This document shows positions 1-7,312 of a stretch of 10,876 nucleotides of DNA, one piece after another; position 1 is the stretch's first letter, and every line of letters starts with the position of its first letter. The stretch covers positions 1-10,876 of the forward strand of contig CAIRNC010000167.1 in the NCBI GenBank assembly GCA_903879875.1, written 5' to 3'. The notes beneath the pieces are model-generated. The model saw only the letters and a list, made by a program, of their open reading frames with translations, made no database searches and had not been told where the DNA came from. Source of the DNA: an uncultured Bacteroidota bacterium. Its GTDB lineage: Bacteria > Bacteroidota > Bacteroidia > Flavobacteriales > Flavobacteriaceae. The position numbers were made by a program, and so were the translations under genes.

Positions 1-410
1 GATTCAGAAGGTGTCTTTTCAACTACTTGTGGAATAACTTTATCTTCGAAAATTATTGTTACTTTTCTATTATCAGCTTGTATTTTAGACTGTTCAAAAT
101 CTTCTCCGAAGCCTTTAATTTGATAATCTTTGCTGATATTTATTTCATTCTTTTTTAGAAATATAAAAACCTCATTTACACGCTTTTTGGAAAGTGTGTC
201 GTTATAGAAATTAGTGCCTTTCCAATCGCAATAACCATAAATTTTAGTGACTTGAACAGTTTTTTTTTCAGCAATCCAAGTATTTAATTTTGAGATAGCT
301 ACATCGTTTAGATTGTATTTGTCAAAATCAAAAAAAACCTCTACTTTTTGTTGTGCAAAAGAGGATATAGGTAGCAATAGAATTAATAAGATTAATTTTT
401 TTACGTTCAT
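1..410 (-). CDS. Secreted OmpA-domain protein, 3' end cut by window edge
   Basis: The frame is open from an ATG at 408-410 to the window edge, giving 136 complete codons of the N-terminal part. The first ~19 residues form a signal peptide (Lys-Lys, a Leu/Ile-rich core, then SSFA before QQ), so the protein is exported. There is no lipobox cysteine. Residues ~22-121 form an OmpA-like peptidoglycan-binding domain: VEVFFDFDKYNLN, then GYCDWKG, NDTLSKKRV, GFGEDFEQSK and ADNRKVTI. The last block matches the family pattern of an Asn-Arg pair ahead of the final strand. It is clearly paralogous to the gene 30 bases upstream and very probably co-transcribed with it. By analogy with that paralogue a second OmpA domain probably follows beyond the window. 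Binding to peptidoglycan is the family role; the exact function here is unknown. No beta-barrel is visible. Confidence 0.85.
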   Translation of the reverse strand, partial: MNVKKLILLILLLPISSFAQQKVEVFFDFDKYNLNDVAISKLNTWIAEKKTVQVTKIYGYCDWKGTNFYNDTLSKKRVNEVFIFLKKNEINISKDYQIKGFGEDFEQSKIQADNRKVTIIFEDKVIPQVVEKTPSE

Positions 411-440
411 CTTTTGTTTATTTAAAATGGAGAAACTATT

Positions 441-1325
441 TTAATTTTCAACTATCATTATTTCTACTCGACGATTAGCTGCTTTCTCCTCATCCGTTTT
501 TTCAGGTAATGAATAAATGGGTTGAGTACTTCCAAAACCTTTGTATGAAATTCTTGATTTGTCAATGTTGTTAGCCACTAAAAATCCATAAACCGCTTTA
601 GCACGTTGTCCAGACAAGTTCTGTTTATCTATCGGATTGCAACATAAATGCCCTTGAATGTCTATTTTCAAAGCGGGATTTTTCTCCATAATAATTAATA
701 ATTCATATAATTTATCACGGGAATCCAATGTAATTCCGAATGAATTAATGTAGAAATTGAGATTATCTAATTTCAATTTTTCTCCCACCTTAGCATTACT
801 AACTTGCTTCATAAAAGCAACATCTAGATCAATTTCAGATTTTGTGCCATCGGGATTTTCCAATACCATTTTTTCAGGAAATTGAATTTCGGGTTTTGGT
901 TTAGGAATTTCGATAGTTTTTTTAATTCCTAAAATTTCATCTTCACGATTTAAATCTTTGGGTAAAATATAAAAAATGCTGACTTTTCTATTATCTGCTT
1001 TGTTTTTAGACTGCTTGAAATTTTCACCAAAACTTCGGGTTTTAAAATCGTCTCGGATATTAATTTTATATTTAATTAATTTGTAAATACAATCTACCCT
1101 TTTTTTAGCCAAAGTATCATTAAATCCATCACTGCCATCTTCATCGGTATAGCCTTCAATAGCAACGATTTTAACAGATGTGTTAGCAGCAATCCAATTG
1201 TTCAATTTGTCATTTTCTGATTTTATTAAATCGAATTTATTACTTTCAAAAAAAACGGAAAATTGCTCTTGTGCAAAAGCATTTGAGAGCATAAAAAAAC
1301 AAAGTATGGAGAAAAGATGTTTCAT
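441..1325 (-). CDS. Secreted protein with two tandem OmpA-like domains
   Basis: A 294-residue protein. Residues 1-18 are a signal peptide ending AFA, with QE following; Cys9 lies inside the hydrophobic core and is not a lipobox. The first OmpA-like domain spans ~21-121 (FSVFFESNKFDL, GYTDEDG, NDTLAKKRV, FGENFKQSK, ADNRKVSI). A Pro/Lys-rich linker (~138-152) follows. The second OmpA domain spans ~188-294 and is the more canonical: NLSGQRAKAVYGFL at 236-249, GFGSTQP at 263-269 and AANRRVEI at 282-289. It has adjacent cysteines at 228-229 (GHLCC), where many OmpA domains have GHTD. The family role is non-covalent binding to peptidoglycan in the periplasm. There is no barrel or membrane segment apart from the signal peptide, so this is probably a soluble periplasmic or peripheral envelope protein. 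It lies between the glnN terminator and its paralogue. The only promoter-like site is a weak TAATTTCG on the minus strand at 1343-1350. Confidence 0.9.
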   Translation of the reverse strand: MKHLFSILCFFMLSNAFAQEQFSVFFESNKFDLIKSENDKLNNWIAANTSVKIVAIEGYTDEDGSDGFNDTLAKKRVDCIYKLIKYKINIRDDFKTRSFGENFKQSKNKADNRKVSIFYILPKDLNREDEILGIKKTIEIPKPKPEIQFPEKMVLENPDGTKSEIDLDVAFMKQVSNAKVGEKLKLDNLNFYINSFGITLDSRDKLYELLIIMEKNPALKIDIQGHLCCNPIDKQNLSGQRAKAVYGFLVANNIDKSRISYKGFGSTQPIYSLPEKTDEEKAANRRVEIMIVEN

Positions 1326-1365
1326 GATATATTTACTTATAACGAAATTACTTAAATAATATTAC

Positions 1366-1403
1366 AAAAAAAATCCTACACCATTTTAAAACAGTGTAGG
1401 ATT
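1366..1403 (-). terminator. Intrinsic terminator of glnN
   Basis: A perfect 10-bp stem pairs 1372-1381 (AATCCTACAC) with 1394-1403 (GTGTAGGATT) around a 12-base loop. Read on the minus strand, it is followed at once by a run of eight T (1366-1373, overlapping the foot of the stem). It lies 19 bases after the glnN stop codon. This is a classic rho-independent terminator for the minus-strand glnN transcript. It implies that the OmpA-domain genes downstream need their own promoter. Confidence 0.88.
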
Positions 1404-1422
1404 AATATTTATTGAGAAAAAT

Positions 1423-3612
1423 CTATTTTGTAAACAACAATTCTCTGTATTTGGTTAACGTCCAAATTTCATCATCAACCAATAATTCCAATTTGTCACA
1501 GTGGTTTCTTATGATTTCAAAATAAGGTTTTACCTCATTACAATATGATTCAGCCATTTCTTGTGCATCAGTCATTGCATTTGCTTTTCGTCTTGCATCT
1601 GTCATTTCCTCTACTTTAGAATTGATTCCTTCAATATGACTAGAAATTTCTTTAATCAAAATAATTTGTTCTTTGGCAATAGTTTCGAAATCAGACCCAA
1701 AAATTTCTTTCAAACCTTTTACATTTTCAATTAAAGTATTTTGATATCGAATTGCTGTTGGAATGACATGGTTTTTAGAAATATCACCTAAAACTCTACC
1801 TTCAATTTGAATTTTTTTAGTATATTCTTCTAATTCAATTTCATAACGGGCTTCCACTTCAACATGATTCATGATGCCCATTTCAGAAAACAAATCTAAT
1901 GCTTGTTTTGAAGCTCTGGCTTTCAATGCTTCTGGAGTAGTTTTAAAGTTGCTTAAGCCTCTTCTTTCTGCTTCTTGCTCCCACGCATCGCTGTAACCGT
2001 CTCCTTCAAAAAGGATGTTTTTAGATACTTTAATATATTCTCTTAAGACATTAAATATTGCTTCATCTTTTTTCAAATCTTTAGCAACAATCAATGCGTC
2101 AACTTCTGTTTTAAAATCTTTTAATTGCTTAGCTACAATAGTGTTAAGTGTAGTCATTGCATTAGAACAATTAGCTGAAGAACCCACTGCTCTGAACTCA
2201 AATTTGTTTCCAGTAAAGGCAAATGGCGAAGTTCTATTTCTATCGGTATTGTCCAAAAGTACATCTGGAATTTTACCTACTACATTCAATTTTAAATCCG
2301 TTTTTTCTTCTGGAGATAATTTACCTGAAGTTACACCTTCTAATTCCGCTAAGACTTTGGTCAATTGCTCTCCTATGAAAACAGAAATGATTGCAGGTGG
2401 CGCTTCATTCGCACCCAATCGATGGTCATTACTAGCTGTTGCAATGGCACCTCTTAACAAAGCTTCGTAATCATTTACTGCTTTAATAGTATTAATAAAG
2501 AAAGTCAAAAATTGCAAATTACTCATTGGCGTTTTGCTAGGACTCAATAAATTCACACCTGTGTCAGTAGCCAAACTCCAATTGTTATGCTTTCCAGAAC
2601 CGTTTACACCTTTAAAAGGTTTTTCGTGTAATAATACTTTTAAATCATGACGTTCAGCAACTTTTTGCATCACATCCATCAACAAACAGTTGTGGTCAAC
2701 AGCCAAATTGGTTTCTTCAAAAATAGGAGCTAACTCAAATTGATTTGGAGCTACTTCATTATGACGCGTTTTAACAGGAATGCCTAAAAGCATACATTCT
2801 TGCTCTAAATCTCTCATATAAGTCAAAGCACGAGTTGGAATTGAACCAAAATAATGATCATCCAATTGTTGTCCTTTGGCAGAAGTATGTCCTAATAAAG
2901 TTCTTCCAGTCATCATTAAATCCGGACGAGAAGAAGCTAAAGATTTATCAATCAAGAAATATTCTTGTTCCCATCCTAAAGTTGCAGTTACTTTTTTTAC
3001 GTTTTTATCAAAATATTTACAAACATCTGTTGCAGCATCATCCATTGCTGATAAAGCACGCAATAATGGAATTTTATTGTCTAATGCCTCACCAGTATAA
3101 GAAATAAAAACAGTTGGAATACATAATGTTGTACCATATATAAAAGCTGGTGAAGTTGGATCCCAAGCAGTATAACCACGAGCTTCAAAAGTATTACGAA
3201 TACCTCCGTTTGGAAAACTTGATGCGTCAGGTTCTTGTTGAACTAATTGTGCACCACCAAATTTTTCTACTGGATCACTTCCGTCATAAGAGGTTTCAAA
3301 AAAAGCATCGTGTTTTTCGGCAGTAGTTCCAGTCAATGGTTGAAACCAATGCGTGTAATGTGTAACTCCTTTTGATAAAGCCCATTCTTTCATACCCATG
3401 GCGATGTAATCGGCTAATTTTCTATCAATTTTTGAACCATGTTGTACCGCATCTTTAACGCCTTTGTGAGCATCTGAAGTTAAAAATTGCTTCATTGCTT
3501 TGTCATTAAATACATTGGAACCGAAAATGGTTGATTTTCTGTCGGTTTCTTCAAATTTAACCGAACTTCTGTTTGATGCTTCTTTTAAAGCTTGAAAACG
3601 TAATGTTGCCAT
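1423..3612 (-). CDS. glnN: Type III glutamine synthetase
   Basis: This enzyme condenses glutamate and ammonia to glutamine using ATP, the central step of ammonium assimilation in the cytoplasm. The 729-residue length matches the GSIII family, which is much longer than GSI (~470). Motifs in order are EQEYFLID (215-222, metal-binding Glu region), HNEVAPNQFELAP (284-296) followed by AVDHN, KPFKGVNGSGKHNNWS (331-346, the GSIII signature with the substrate/ATP-loop histidine), GANEAPPAI (400-408), and NRTSPFAFTGNKFEFR (459-474, the arginine-rich nucleotide/phosphate-binding region). The C-terminal ~200 residues are the helical region typical of GSIII. The start ATG at 3610-3612 gives the expected MATLRFQAL-type N-terminus. 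It appears monocistronic, with its own -7 box upstream and a strong terminator downstream. GSIII enzymes are not known to use the GSI adenylylation control, so regulation is more likely transcriptional or by metabolites. No defects are seen. Some annotations would call it glnA. Confidence 0.97.
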   Translation of the reverse strand: MATLRFQALKEASNRSSVKFEETDRKSTIFGSNVFNDKAMKQFLTSDAHKGVKDAVQHGSKIDRKLADYIAMGMKEWALSKGVTHYTHWFQPLTGTTAEKHDAFFETSYDGSDPVEKFGGAQLVQQEPDASSFPNGGIRNTFEARGYTAWDPTSPAFIYGTTLCIPTVFISYTGEALDNKIPLLRALSAMDDAATDVCKYFDKNVKKVTATLGWEQEYFLIDKSLASSRPDLMMTGRTLLGHTSAKGQQLDDHYFGSIPTRALTYMRDLEQECMLLGIPVKTRHNEVAPNQFELAPIFEETNLAVDHNCLLMDVMQKVAERHDLKVLLHEKPFKGVNGSGKHNNWSLATDTGVNLLSPSKTPMSNLQFLTFFINTIKAVNDYEALLRGAIATASNDHRLGANEAPPAIISVFIGEQLTKVLAELEGVTSGKLSPEEKTDLKLNVVGKIPDVLLDNTDRNRTSPFAFTGNKFEFRAVGSSANCSNAMTTLNTIVAKQLKDFKTEVDALIVAKDLKKDEAIFNVLREYIKVSKNILFEGDGYSDAWEQEAERRGLSNFKTTPEALKARASKQALDLFSEMGIMNHVEVEARYEIELEEYTKKIQIEGRVLGDISKNHVIPTAIRYQNTLIENVKGLKEIFGSDFETIAKEQIILIKEISSHIEGINSKVEEMTDARRKANAMTDAQEMAESYCNEVKPYFEIIRNHCDKLELLVDDEIWTLTKYRELLFTK

Positions 3613-3652
3613 AAAAATTAATTTTATTTAGATTGACCCTTGAAATATTATG

Positions 3653-3660
3653 CAAATATA
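3653..3660 (-). promoter_or_regulatory. glnN promoter, -7 box
   Basis: TATATTTG on the minus strand matches the Bacteroidetes sigma-A -7 consensus TAnnTTTG exactly. It lies ~40 bases before the glnN ATG, so the predicted leader is about 35 bases. No TTG is present 17-23 bases upstream, where the -33 box should be; that stretch is only A and T. This suggests a promoter that needs an activator. The match is short in AT-rich DNA, so it is a prediction. Confidence 0.55.
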
Positions 3661-3685
3661 TATAAAATTTGAAATAAAATTAAAT

Positions 3686-3707
3686 TACCCCTATTTTTTT
3701 TAGGGTA
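3686..3707. promoter_or_regulatory. Inverted repeat upstream of glnN, possible operator
   Basis: TACCC(C)TA and TAGGGTA face each other across a 7-base T run. The perfect core is CCCTA at 3689-3693 with TAGGG at 3701-3705, extended by TACC/GGTA if one C is bulged. The arms are spaced about one helical turn apart and sit 26-47 bases upstream of the glnN -7 box, where an activator would bind. They are the only G/C clusters in a very AT-rich interval. It could instead be a weak terminator for the upstream AI-2E-family gene, because the minus-strand sequence after it is T-rich, but the stem is short and the T run is interrupted. Confidence 0.4.
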
Positions 3708-3755
3708 TAATTAAAATTTATTTTTTATTTTGCGAATATGTAATAAATTTTAAAT

Positions 3756-4847
3756 CTAAATGTTTTTAGTTAAGAGTTGAATTATTTTGTTTTCAGGTAG
3801 AAATTCTTTTCCAATTACTTTGATCATCGTATATACGGGCACGGCAATAATCATTCCTATAACACCGAAAAGGAAGCCGACGATGAGTATCACTAAAAAG
3901 ATTTCAAGAGGATGACATTTAACGCTATTAGAGAAAATATAAGGTTGACATAAATTATTGTCAATAATTTGAACAATCCAAAATCCAATGAGCACATAAA
4001 TTGTCAGCGGAATAGTTTCTGTTTGAAAATCATGCCCCAAATTACTAATCATAGTTAATATAGCGGCTAATAGCGAGGCAATTAGTGGTCCAACATAAGG
4101 TACGATATTCAGTACAGCACATATAAAAGCAATGACGATTGGATTCTCAATTCCAAATATCAATAAGACAATTAAATATAAAATGAAAACGATAGATAAT
4201 TGTATCAAAATACCAACAAAATAACGAGTCAATAAATTATTGATTTTATCCAAAGAGTTCAATATTTTTTCTTCGTGTTGGTCGGGTAAAATATATTTTA
4301 TAGCATCAACAAACTTTATTTTATCTTTTAAAAAGAAAAATGTGATGAATAATACCGATGCCAAACCAATTCCCAAACTACTTACAGTCGATATGATTGA
4401 ATTTAAAAAAATAGGAATAAAATCAAAACTGATTTTTGAGGTAACATTGAATTGTTTTAATAATCCCTCCGCATCTATATTATAATGTTCAAGATACACC
4501 GTTAATTGTGCAATTAACTGATTGATGTTTTTTTGGATTTCAGTAATATTTAGAAGCGATAAACTTTGTCCCTGCGATAAAATTAAAGGCACAAATAGCA
4601 TTATAAAACCTACAATTATTAATATAAAGAGAAAAAGTGTCACTATCGTTGATGCTATGTTATTGAATTTTAATCGTTTCTTTAAAAACCTTTGAATTGG
4701 ATTCCCTAACAAAGTAAGTACTAATGCCACAACTAAATAAATAATAATGCTTTGTATTTGAAATAAAAAATACAAACCCACAGCAATAAGAACCAATGTA
4801 GCAAGTGCTCTTAAAATTCCTTTAGCAATAATATTAGAAGTAATCAT
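3756..4847 (-). CDS. AI-2E family transporter (PerM/TqsA-like membrane protein)
   Basis: A 363-residue inner-membrane protein. Its arrangement is typical of the family: paired hydrophobic segments near the N-terminus (~11-29 and ~33-48), another at ~63-93, a soluble stretch (~95-140), and then about five more segments at ~146-173, 211-231, 237-265, 279-296 and 313-345. The conserved family motifs are NIVPYVGPLIA (247-257), QPYIFSNSVKCHPLE (301-315) and FGVIGMIIAVPV (327-338). Family members include the E. coli TqsA exporter of autoinducer-2, and others act as sodium/proton antiporters, so the substrate cannot be read from sequence. The length is normal. It is the last gene of the tsaD operon, 24 bases after the DUF4159 gene. 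No convincing terminator follows apart from the inverted repeat at 3686-3707. Confidence 0.9.
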   Translation of the reverse strand: MITSNIIAKGILRALATLVLIAVGLYFLFQIQSIIIYLVVALVLTLLGNPIQRFLKKRLKFNNIASTIVTLFLFILIIVGFIMLFVPLILSQGQSLSLLNITEIQKNINQLIAQLTVYLEHYNIDAEGLLKQFNVTSKISFDFIPIFLNSIISTVSSLGIGLASVLFITFFFLKDKIKFVDAIKYILPDQHEEKILNSLDKINNLLTRYFVGILIQLSIVFILYLIVLLIFGIENPIVIAFICAVLNIVPYVGPLIASLLAAILTMISNLGHDFQTETIPLTIYVLIGFWIVQIIDNNLCQPYIFSNSVKCHPLEIFLVILIVGFLFGVIGMIIAVPVYTMIKVIGKEFLPENKIIQLLTKNI

Positions 4848-4871
4848 TTCTATGTGTTTTTAAATTTAAAT

Positions 4872-5510
4872 CTAATTATTGAAAATGTAATTTAGAATAT
4901 TAGCTCCCATTTTCAGGGCTTTTTCTCTAACCTCTAGAGGATCATTATGTACTTCTGCATCTTCCCAACCATCACCTAAATCAACTTCAAAAGTATATAA
5001 TAAAACCAATCGACCTTCTACAAAAATTCCAAAAGCTTGTGGTCGATTGCCATCATGTTCGTGAATTTTTGGAATTCCATTTGGAAAGGGAAACGGTTTT
5101 TGGAAAATAGGATGATTGGCAGGAATTTCAACTAATTCTTGATTTGGAAATAATTTTTTAATTTCATTTCTAATATATTGGTTCATTCCATAATTGTCAT
5201 CAATATGCAAGAATCCGCCGGAAGTCAAGTAATTTCTAATGTTTTCAACATCGGATGGGCTAAATACTACATTTCCATGTCCTGTTGCATGAACGAAAGG
5301 ATAGGAAAACAAATCGGGACTGCTGGGTTCTACCAAACCAGGCTTTACTTTAATTTTGGTATGAATATTTTGATTGGCATATTTGATCAAATTCGGCAAA
5401 GAAGTTGGGTTAGCATACCAATCACCACCTCCACTGTATTTTAGTAATGCGATTTCTTGAGAAAACGAAACGGTGGAAAGGAATAGGAGTAAATAAATTA
5501 TTTTTCTCAT
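4872..5510 (-). CDS. Exported DUF4159-domain protein
   Basis: I recognise this as a DUF4159 protein, a family of unknown function common in Bacteroidetes. I chose the ATG at 5508-5510 (212 residues) because it starts a clean signal peptide (MRKIIYLLLFLSTVSFS, then QE). An in-frame ATG at 5532-5534 would add eight polar residues and overlap rsmE by 11 bases. The mature protein has the conserved blocks KYSGGGDWYANPTSLPNL (residues 24-41), FVHATGHGNVVFS (72-84), GGFLHIDDNYGM (98-109), HPIF (133-136), PKIHEHDG (147-154) and DLGDGWEDAEVHND (177-190). The repeated His and Asp residues could form a ligand or metal site, but that is inference. DUF4159 domains are thought to resemble the class I glutamine-amidotransferase fold; I see no Cys nucleophile here. 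It is probably periplasmic and sits in the tsaD-rsmE operon 13 bases after rsmE. Confidence 0.88.
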   Translation of the reverse strand: MRKIIYLLLFLSTVSFSQEIALLKYSGGGDWYANPTSLPNLIKYANQNIHTKIKVKPGLVEPSSPDLFSYPFVHATGHGNVVFSPSDVENIRNYLTSGGFLHIDDNYGMNQYIRNEIKKLFPNQELVEIPANHPIFQKPFPFPNGIPKIHEHDGNRPQAFGIFVEGRLVLLYTFEVDLGDGWEDAEVHNDPLEVREKALKMGANILNYIFNN

Positions 5511-5523
5511 AAATTTATAGTCA

Positions 5524-6231
5524 TTAATCTTCATTCACAAACGCCACACTATGACAGGCTGCAATAGCGGCTGTTTCAGTGCGTAAACGAGTGTTGCCCA
5601 AAGATACTGGAATAAAATGATTTTGAAGTGCTAAGCCAATTTCTTTAACAGAGAAATCGCCTTCAGGACCAATCAATAGGGTAACACTTTGGTTAGGTTG
5701 TATCGCTTGTTTTAATAAATTTTTGTCAGTTTCTTCACAATGCGCAATAAACTTTTGCCCCTCAAATTCTTGTTTGATGAACTCCGAATAGGTCATTGGT
5801 TCGTTTAATTTGGGTAAAAATAACTGGTTGGATTGTTTTAAAGCAGCAAGTATTATTTTGTCAAAACGATCGGTTTTAATAATTTTTCGTTCAGAATGGT
5901 CACAAATAATTGGAGTAATTTCATTGATTCCAATTTCGGTTGCTTTTTCCAAAAACCATTCATAACGGTCATTCATTTTAGTTGGAGCAACAGCAAGATG
6001 AAGTGTATAATTTGGTTTTTCTGTTTGTTCTATTTTGATAATTTCAACCGTACATTTTGCATCAGACGCTAAAGTGATTTTTGTTGTAAATAAAAAACCT
6101 AAACCATTTGTAACATGCAAGATATCTCCATCTTTCTTTCTTAACACTTTAATAATATGTTTACTCTCTTCTTTGTCAAAAAAAAAGGAATCTGTTGTTG
6201 CTGAAATGGTCGGATTGTAGAATAATTGCAT
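5524..6231 (-). CDS. rsmE: 16S rRNA (uracil(1498)-N(3))-methyltransferase
   Basis: This SPOUT-class enzyme uses S-adenosylmethionine to methylate N3 of U1498 in the decoding region of 16S rRNA. At 235 residues it has the usual length. Residues ~1-70 form the N-terminal PUA-like RNA-binding domain (MQLFYNPTI, HIIKVLRKKDGD). The SPOUT domain follows with EWFLEKATEIGINEITPI (91-108), HSERK (112-116), LLIGPEGDFS (185-194, part of the knotted SAM site) and SLGNTRLRTETAA (210-222), a highly conserved family signature. The gene lies 6 bases after tsaD, so the two are almost certainly co-transcribed. A run of nine T (minus strand, 6178-6186) encodes Phe16-18; the frame is intact across it. Confidence 0.96.
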   Translation of the reverse strand: MQLFYNPTISATTDSFFFDKEESKHIIKVLRKKDGDILHVTNGLGFLFTTKITLASDAKCTVEIIKIEQTEKPNYTLHLAVAPTKMNDRYEWFLEKATEIGINEITPIICDHSERKIIKTDRFDKIILAALKQSNQLFLPKLNEPMTYSEFIKQEFEGQKFIAHCEETDKNLLKQAIQPNQSVTLLIGPEGDFSVKEIGLALQNHFIPVSLGNTRLRTETAAIAACHSVAFVNED

Positions 6232-6237
6232 TGTTAT

Positions 6238-7260
6238 TTAAAATTGAATTCGTGCTTTTGAAACCACAGTTGCAGTTTCAAAATGATTAGATAAATATTT
6301 TTGATACCCTACAATTCCAATCATGGCAGCATTATCTGTGGTGTATTCAAATTTTGGTATAAAAGTAGTCCAACCGTATTTACTTTCGGCTTCTTTTAAC
6401 GTTTTTCGAATACCTGAATTAGCTGAAACTCCACCACCAATGGCAATTTGTTTGATGCCCGTTTCCTTTACAGCCAATTTCAATTTATCCATTAAAATTT
6501 CAATAATAGTATGTTGGATGGAGGCACAAATATCGGCAAGATTTTCATTGATAAATTCAGAATTTTCCAGCTTTTTCTTTTGAATAAAATATAAAATAGC
6601 AGTTTTTAAACCTGAAAAGCTAAAATCCAAATCAGGTACTTTTGGTTTTGTAAAAGCAAAAGCTTTAGGATTTCCTTCTTGAGCAAATTTGTCCACTAAT
6701 GGGCCGCCAGGATAGGGGAGTCCTAATATTTTGGCACTTTTATCAAAGGCTTCTCCCACTGCATCATCGGTAGTTTCGCCAATGATTTCCATATCAAAAA
6801 AATGGTTAACTTTCACAATTTGAGTATGTCCGCCTGAAATAGTTAATGCTAAAAAAGGAAAAGTGGGTTTATTATAACCTTCTTCATCAATAAAATGAGC
6901 TAAAATATGCGCGTGCATGTGATTTACTGCAAGTAAGGGAATTTGTAACGAAATAGCCATTGATTTTGCAAACGAACTCCCAACTAAAAGAGAACCCATT
7001 AGACCAGGGCCTTGCGTAAAAGCAATAGCGGTTAGCTGTTCTTTTTTTACATTTGCTTTTTTCAAAGCTGCATCAATAACAGGCACAATATTCTGTTGAT
7101 GTGCTCGAGATGCCAATTCAGGCACAACTCCACCAAATTCCGTATGAATTAACTGATTTGCCACAATATTTGACAATACTTTATCGTTTAGAAGTACAGC
7201 CGCAGCAGTATCATCACATGAACTTTCGATGGCAAGGATAAAAACCTCGGGATTTTGCAT
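6238..7260 (-). CDS. tsaD: tRNA N6-adenosine threonylcarbamoyltransferase TsaD
   Basis: TsaD transfers the threonylcarbamoyl group from threonylcarbamoyl-AMP to A37 of ANN-decoding tRNAs, forming t6A with its partners TsaB and TsaE. The ATG at 7258-7260 gives 340 residues, the family norm. The frame stays open 42 codons further upstream, but those residues are not TsaD-like and the DNA there carries the promoters and the tamB-like 5' end, so I reject the longer form. Motifs of the ASKHA/Kae1 fold are ESSCDDTAAA (12-21), GGVVPELASRAH (43-54), NHMHAH (113-118; His114 and His118 are metal ligands), SGGHTQ (142-147), DDAVGEAFDKSAK (165-177), YPGGP (183-187), GGGVSANSGIR (275-285) and TTDNAAM (307-313; Asp309 is the third metal ligand). 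All key residues are present. It is the first gene of a probable four-gene operon driven from the -7 box at 7291-7298. Confidence 0.97.
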   Translation of the reverse strand: MQNPEVFILAIESSCDDTAAAVLLNDKVLSNIVANQLIHTEFGGVVPELASRAHQQNIVPVIDAALKKANVKKEQLTAIAFTQGPGLMGSLLVGSSFAKSMAISLQIPLLAVNHMHAHILAHFIDEEGYNKPTFPFLALTISGGHTQIVKVNHFFDMEIIGETTDDAVGEAFDKSAKILGLPYPGGPLVDKFAQEGNPKAFAFTKPKVPDLDFSFSGLKTAILYFIQKKKLENSEFINENLADICASIQHTIIEILMDKLKLAVKETGIKQIAIGGGVSANSGIRKTLKEAESKYGWTTFIPKFEYTTDNAAMIGIVGYQKYLSNHFETATVVSKARIQF

Positions 7261-7281
7261 AAAGAAACACGAATTTTGAAT

Positions 7282-7289
7282 TATATTTG
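7282..7289 (+). promoter_or_regulatory. Promoter -7 box for the tamB-like gene
   Basis: TATATTTG on the plus strand is an exact TAnnTTTG match. A TTTTG at 7253-7257 is the nearest -33 candidate, but its 24-base spacing is slightly longer than usual. Transcription would begin near 7294-7297, leaving a very short leader before the TamB-like coding region. Confidence 0.5.
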
Positions 7290-7290
7290 A

Positions 7291-7298
7291 CAAAAATA
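7291..7298 (-). promoter_or_regulatory. Promoter -7 box for the tsaD operon
   Basis: TATTTTTG on the minus strand matches TAnnTTTG. A TTG (minus strand, 7315-7317) lies 16 bases upstream, close to the normal -33 spacing. Transcription would begin near 7283-7286, about 25 bases before the tsaD ATG. The box sits one base from the opposing -7 box at 7282-7289. Confidence 0.5.
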
Positions 7299-7312
7299 TA
7301 ACATTAATAGGT

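Noticed and set aside
1343..1368. Promoter for the OmpA-domain pair (TAATTTCG with an upstream TTTG)
   Set aside because: The -7 box has a mismatch and the spacing to the TTTG is only 14 bases, so I did not list it as a feature.
2015..2470. 151-codon plus-strand reading frame inside glnN
   Set aside because: It is antisense to well-conserved glnN sequence and its translation resembles no family I know; the shorter plus-strand frames at 2835-3107 and 2876-3100 are rejected for the same reason.
6178..6186. Nine-base homopolymer near the start of rsmE as a phase-variation switch
   Set aside because: Runs of this length are common in AT-rich flavobacterial genes, the frame is intact, and rsmE is a housekeeping gene not expected to vary.
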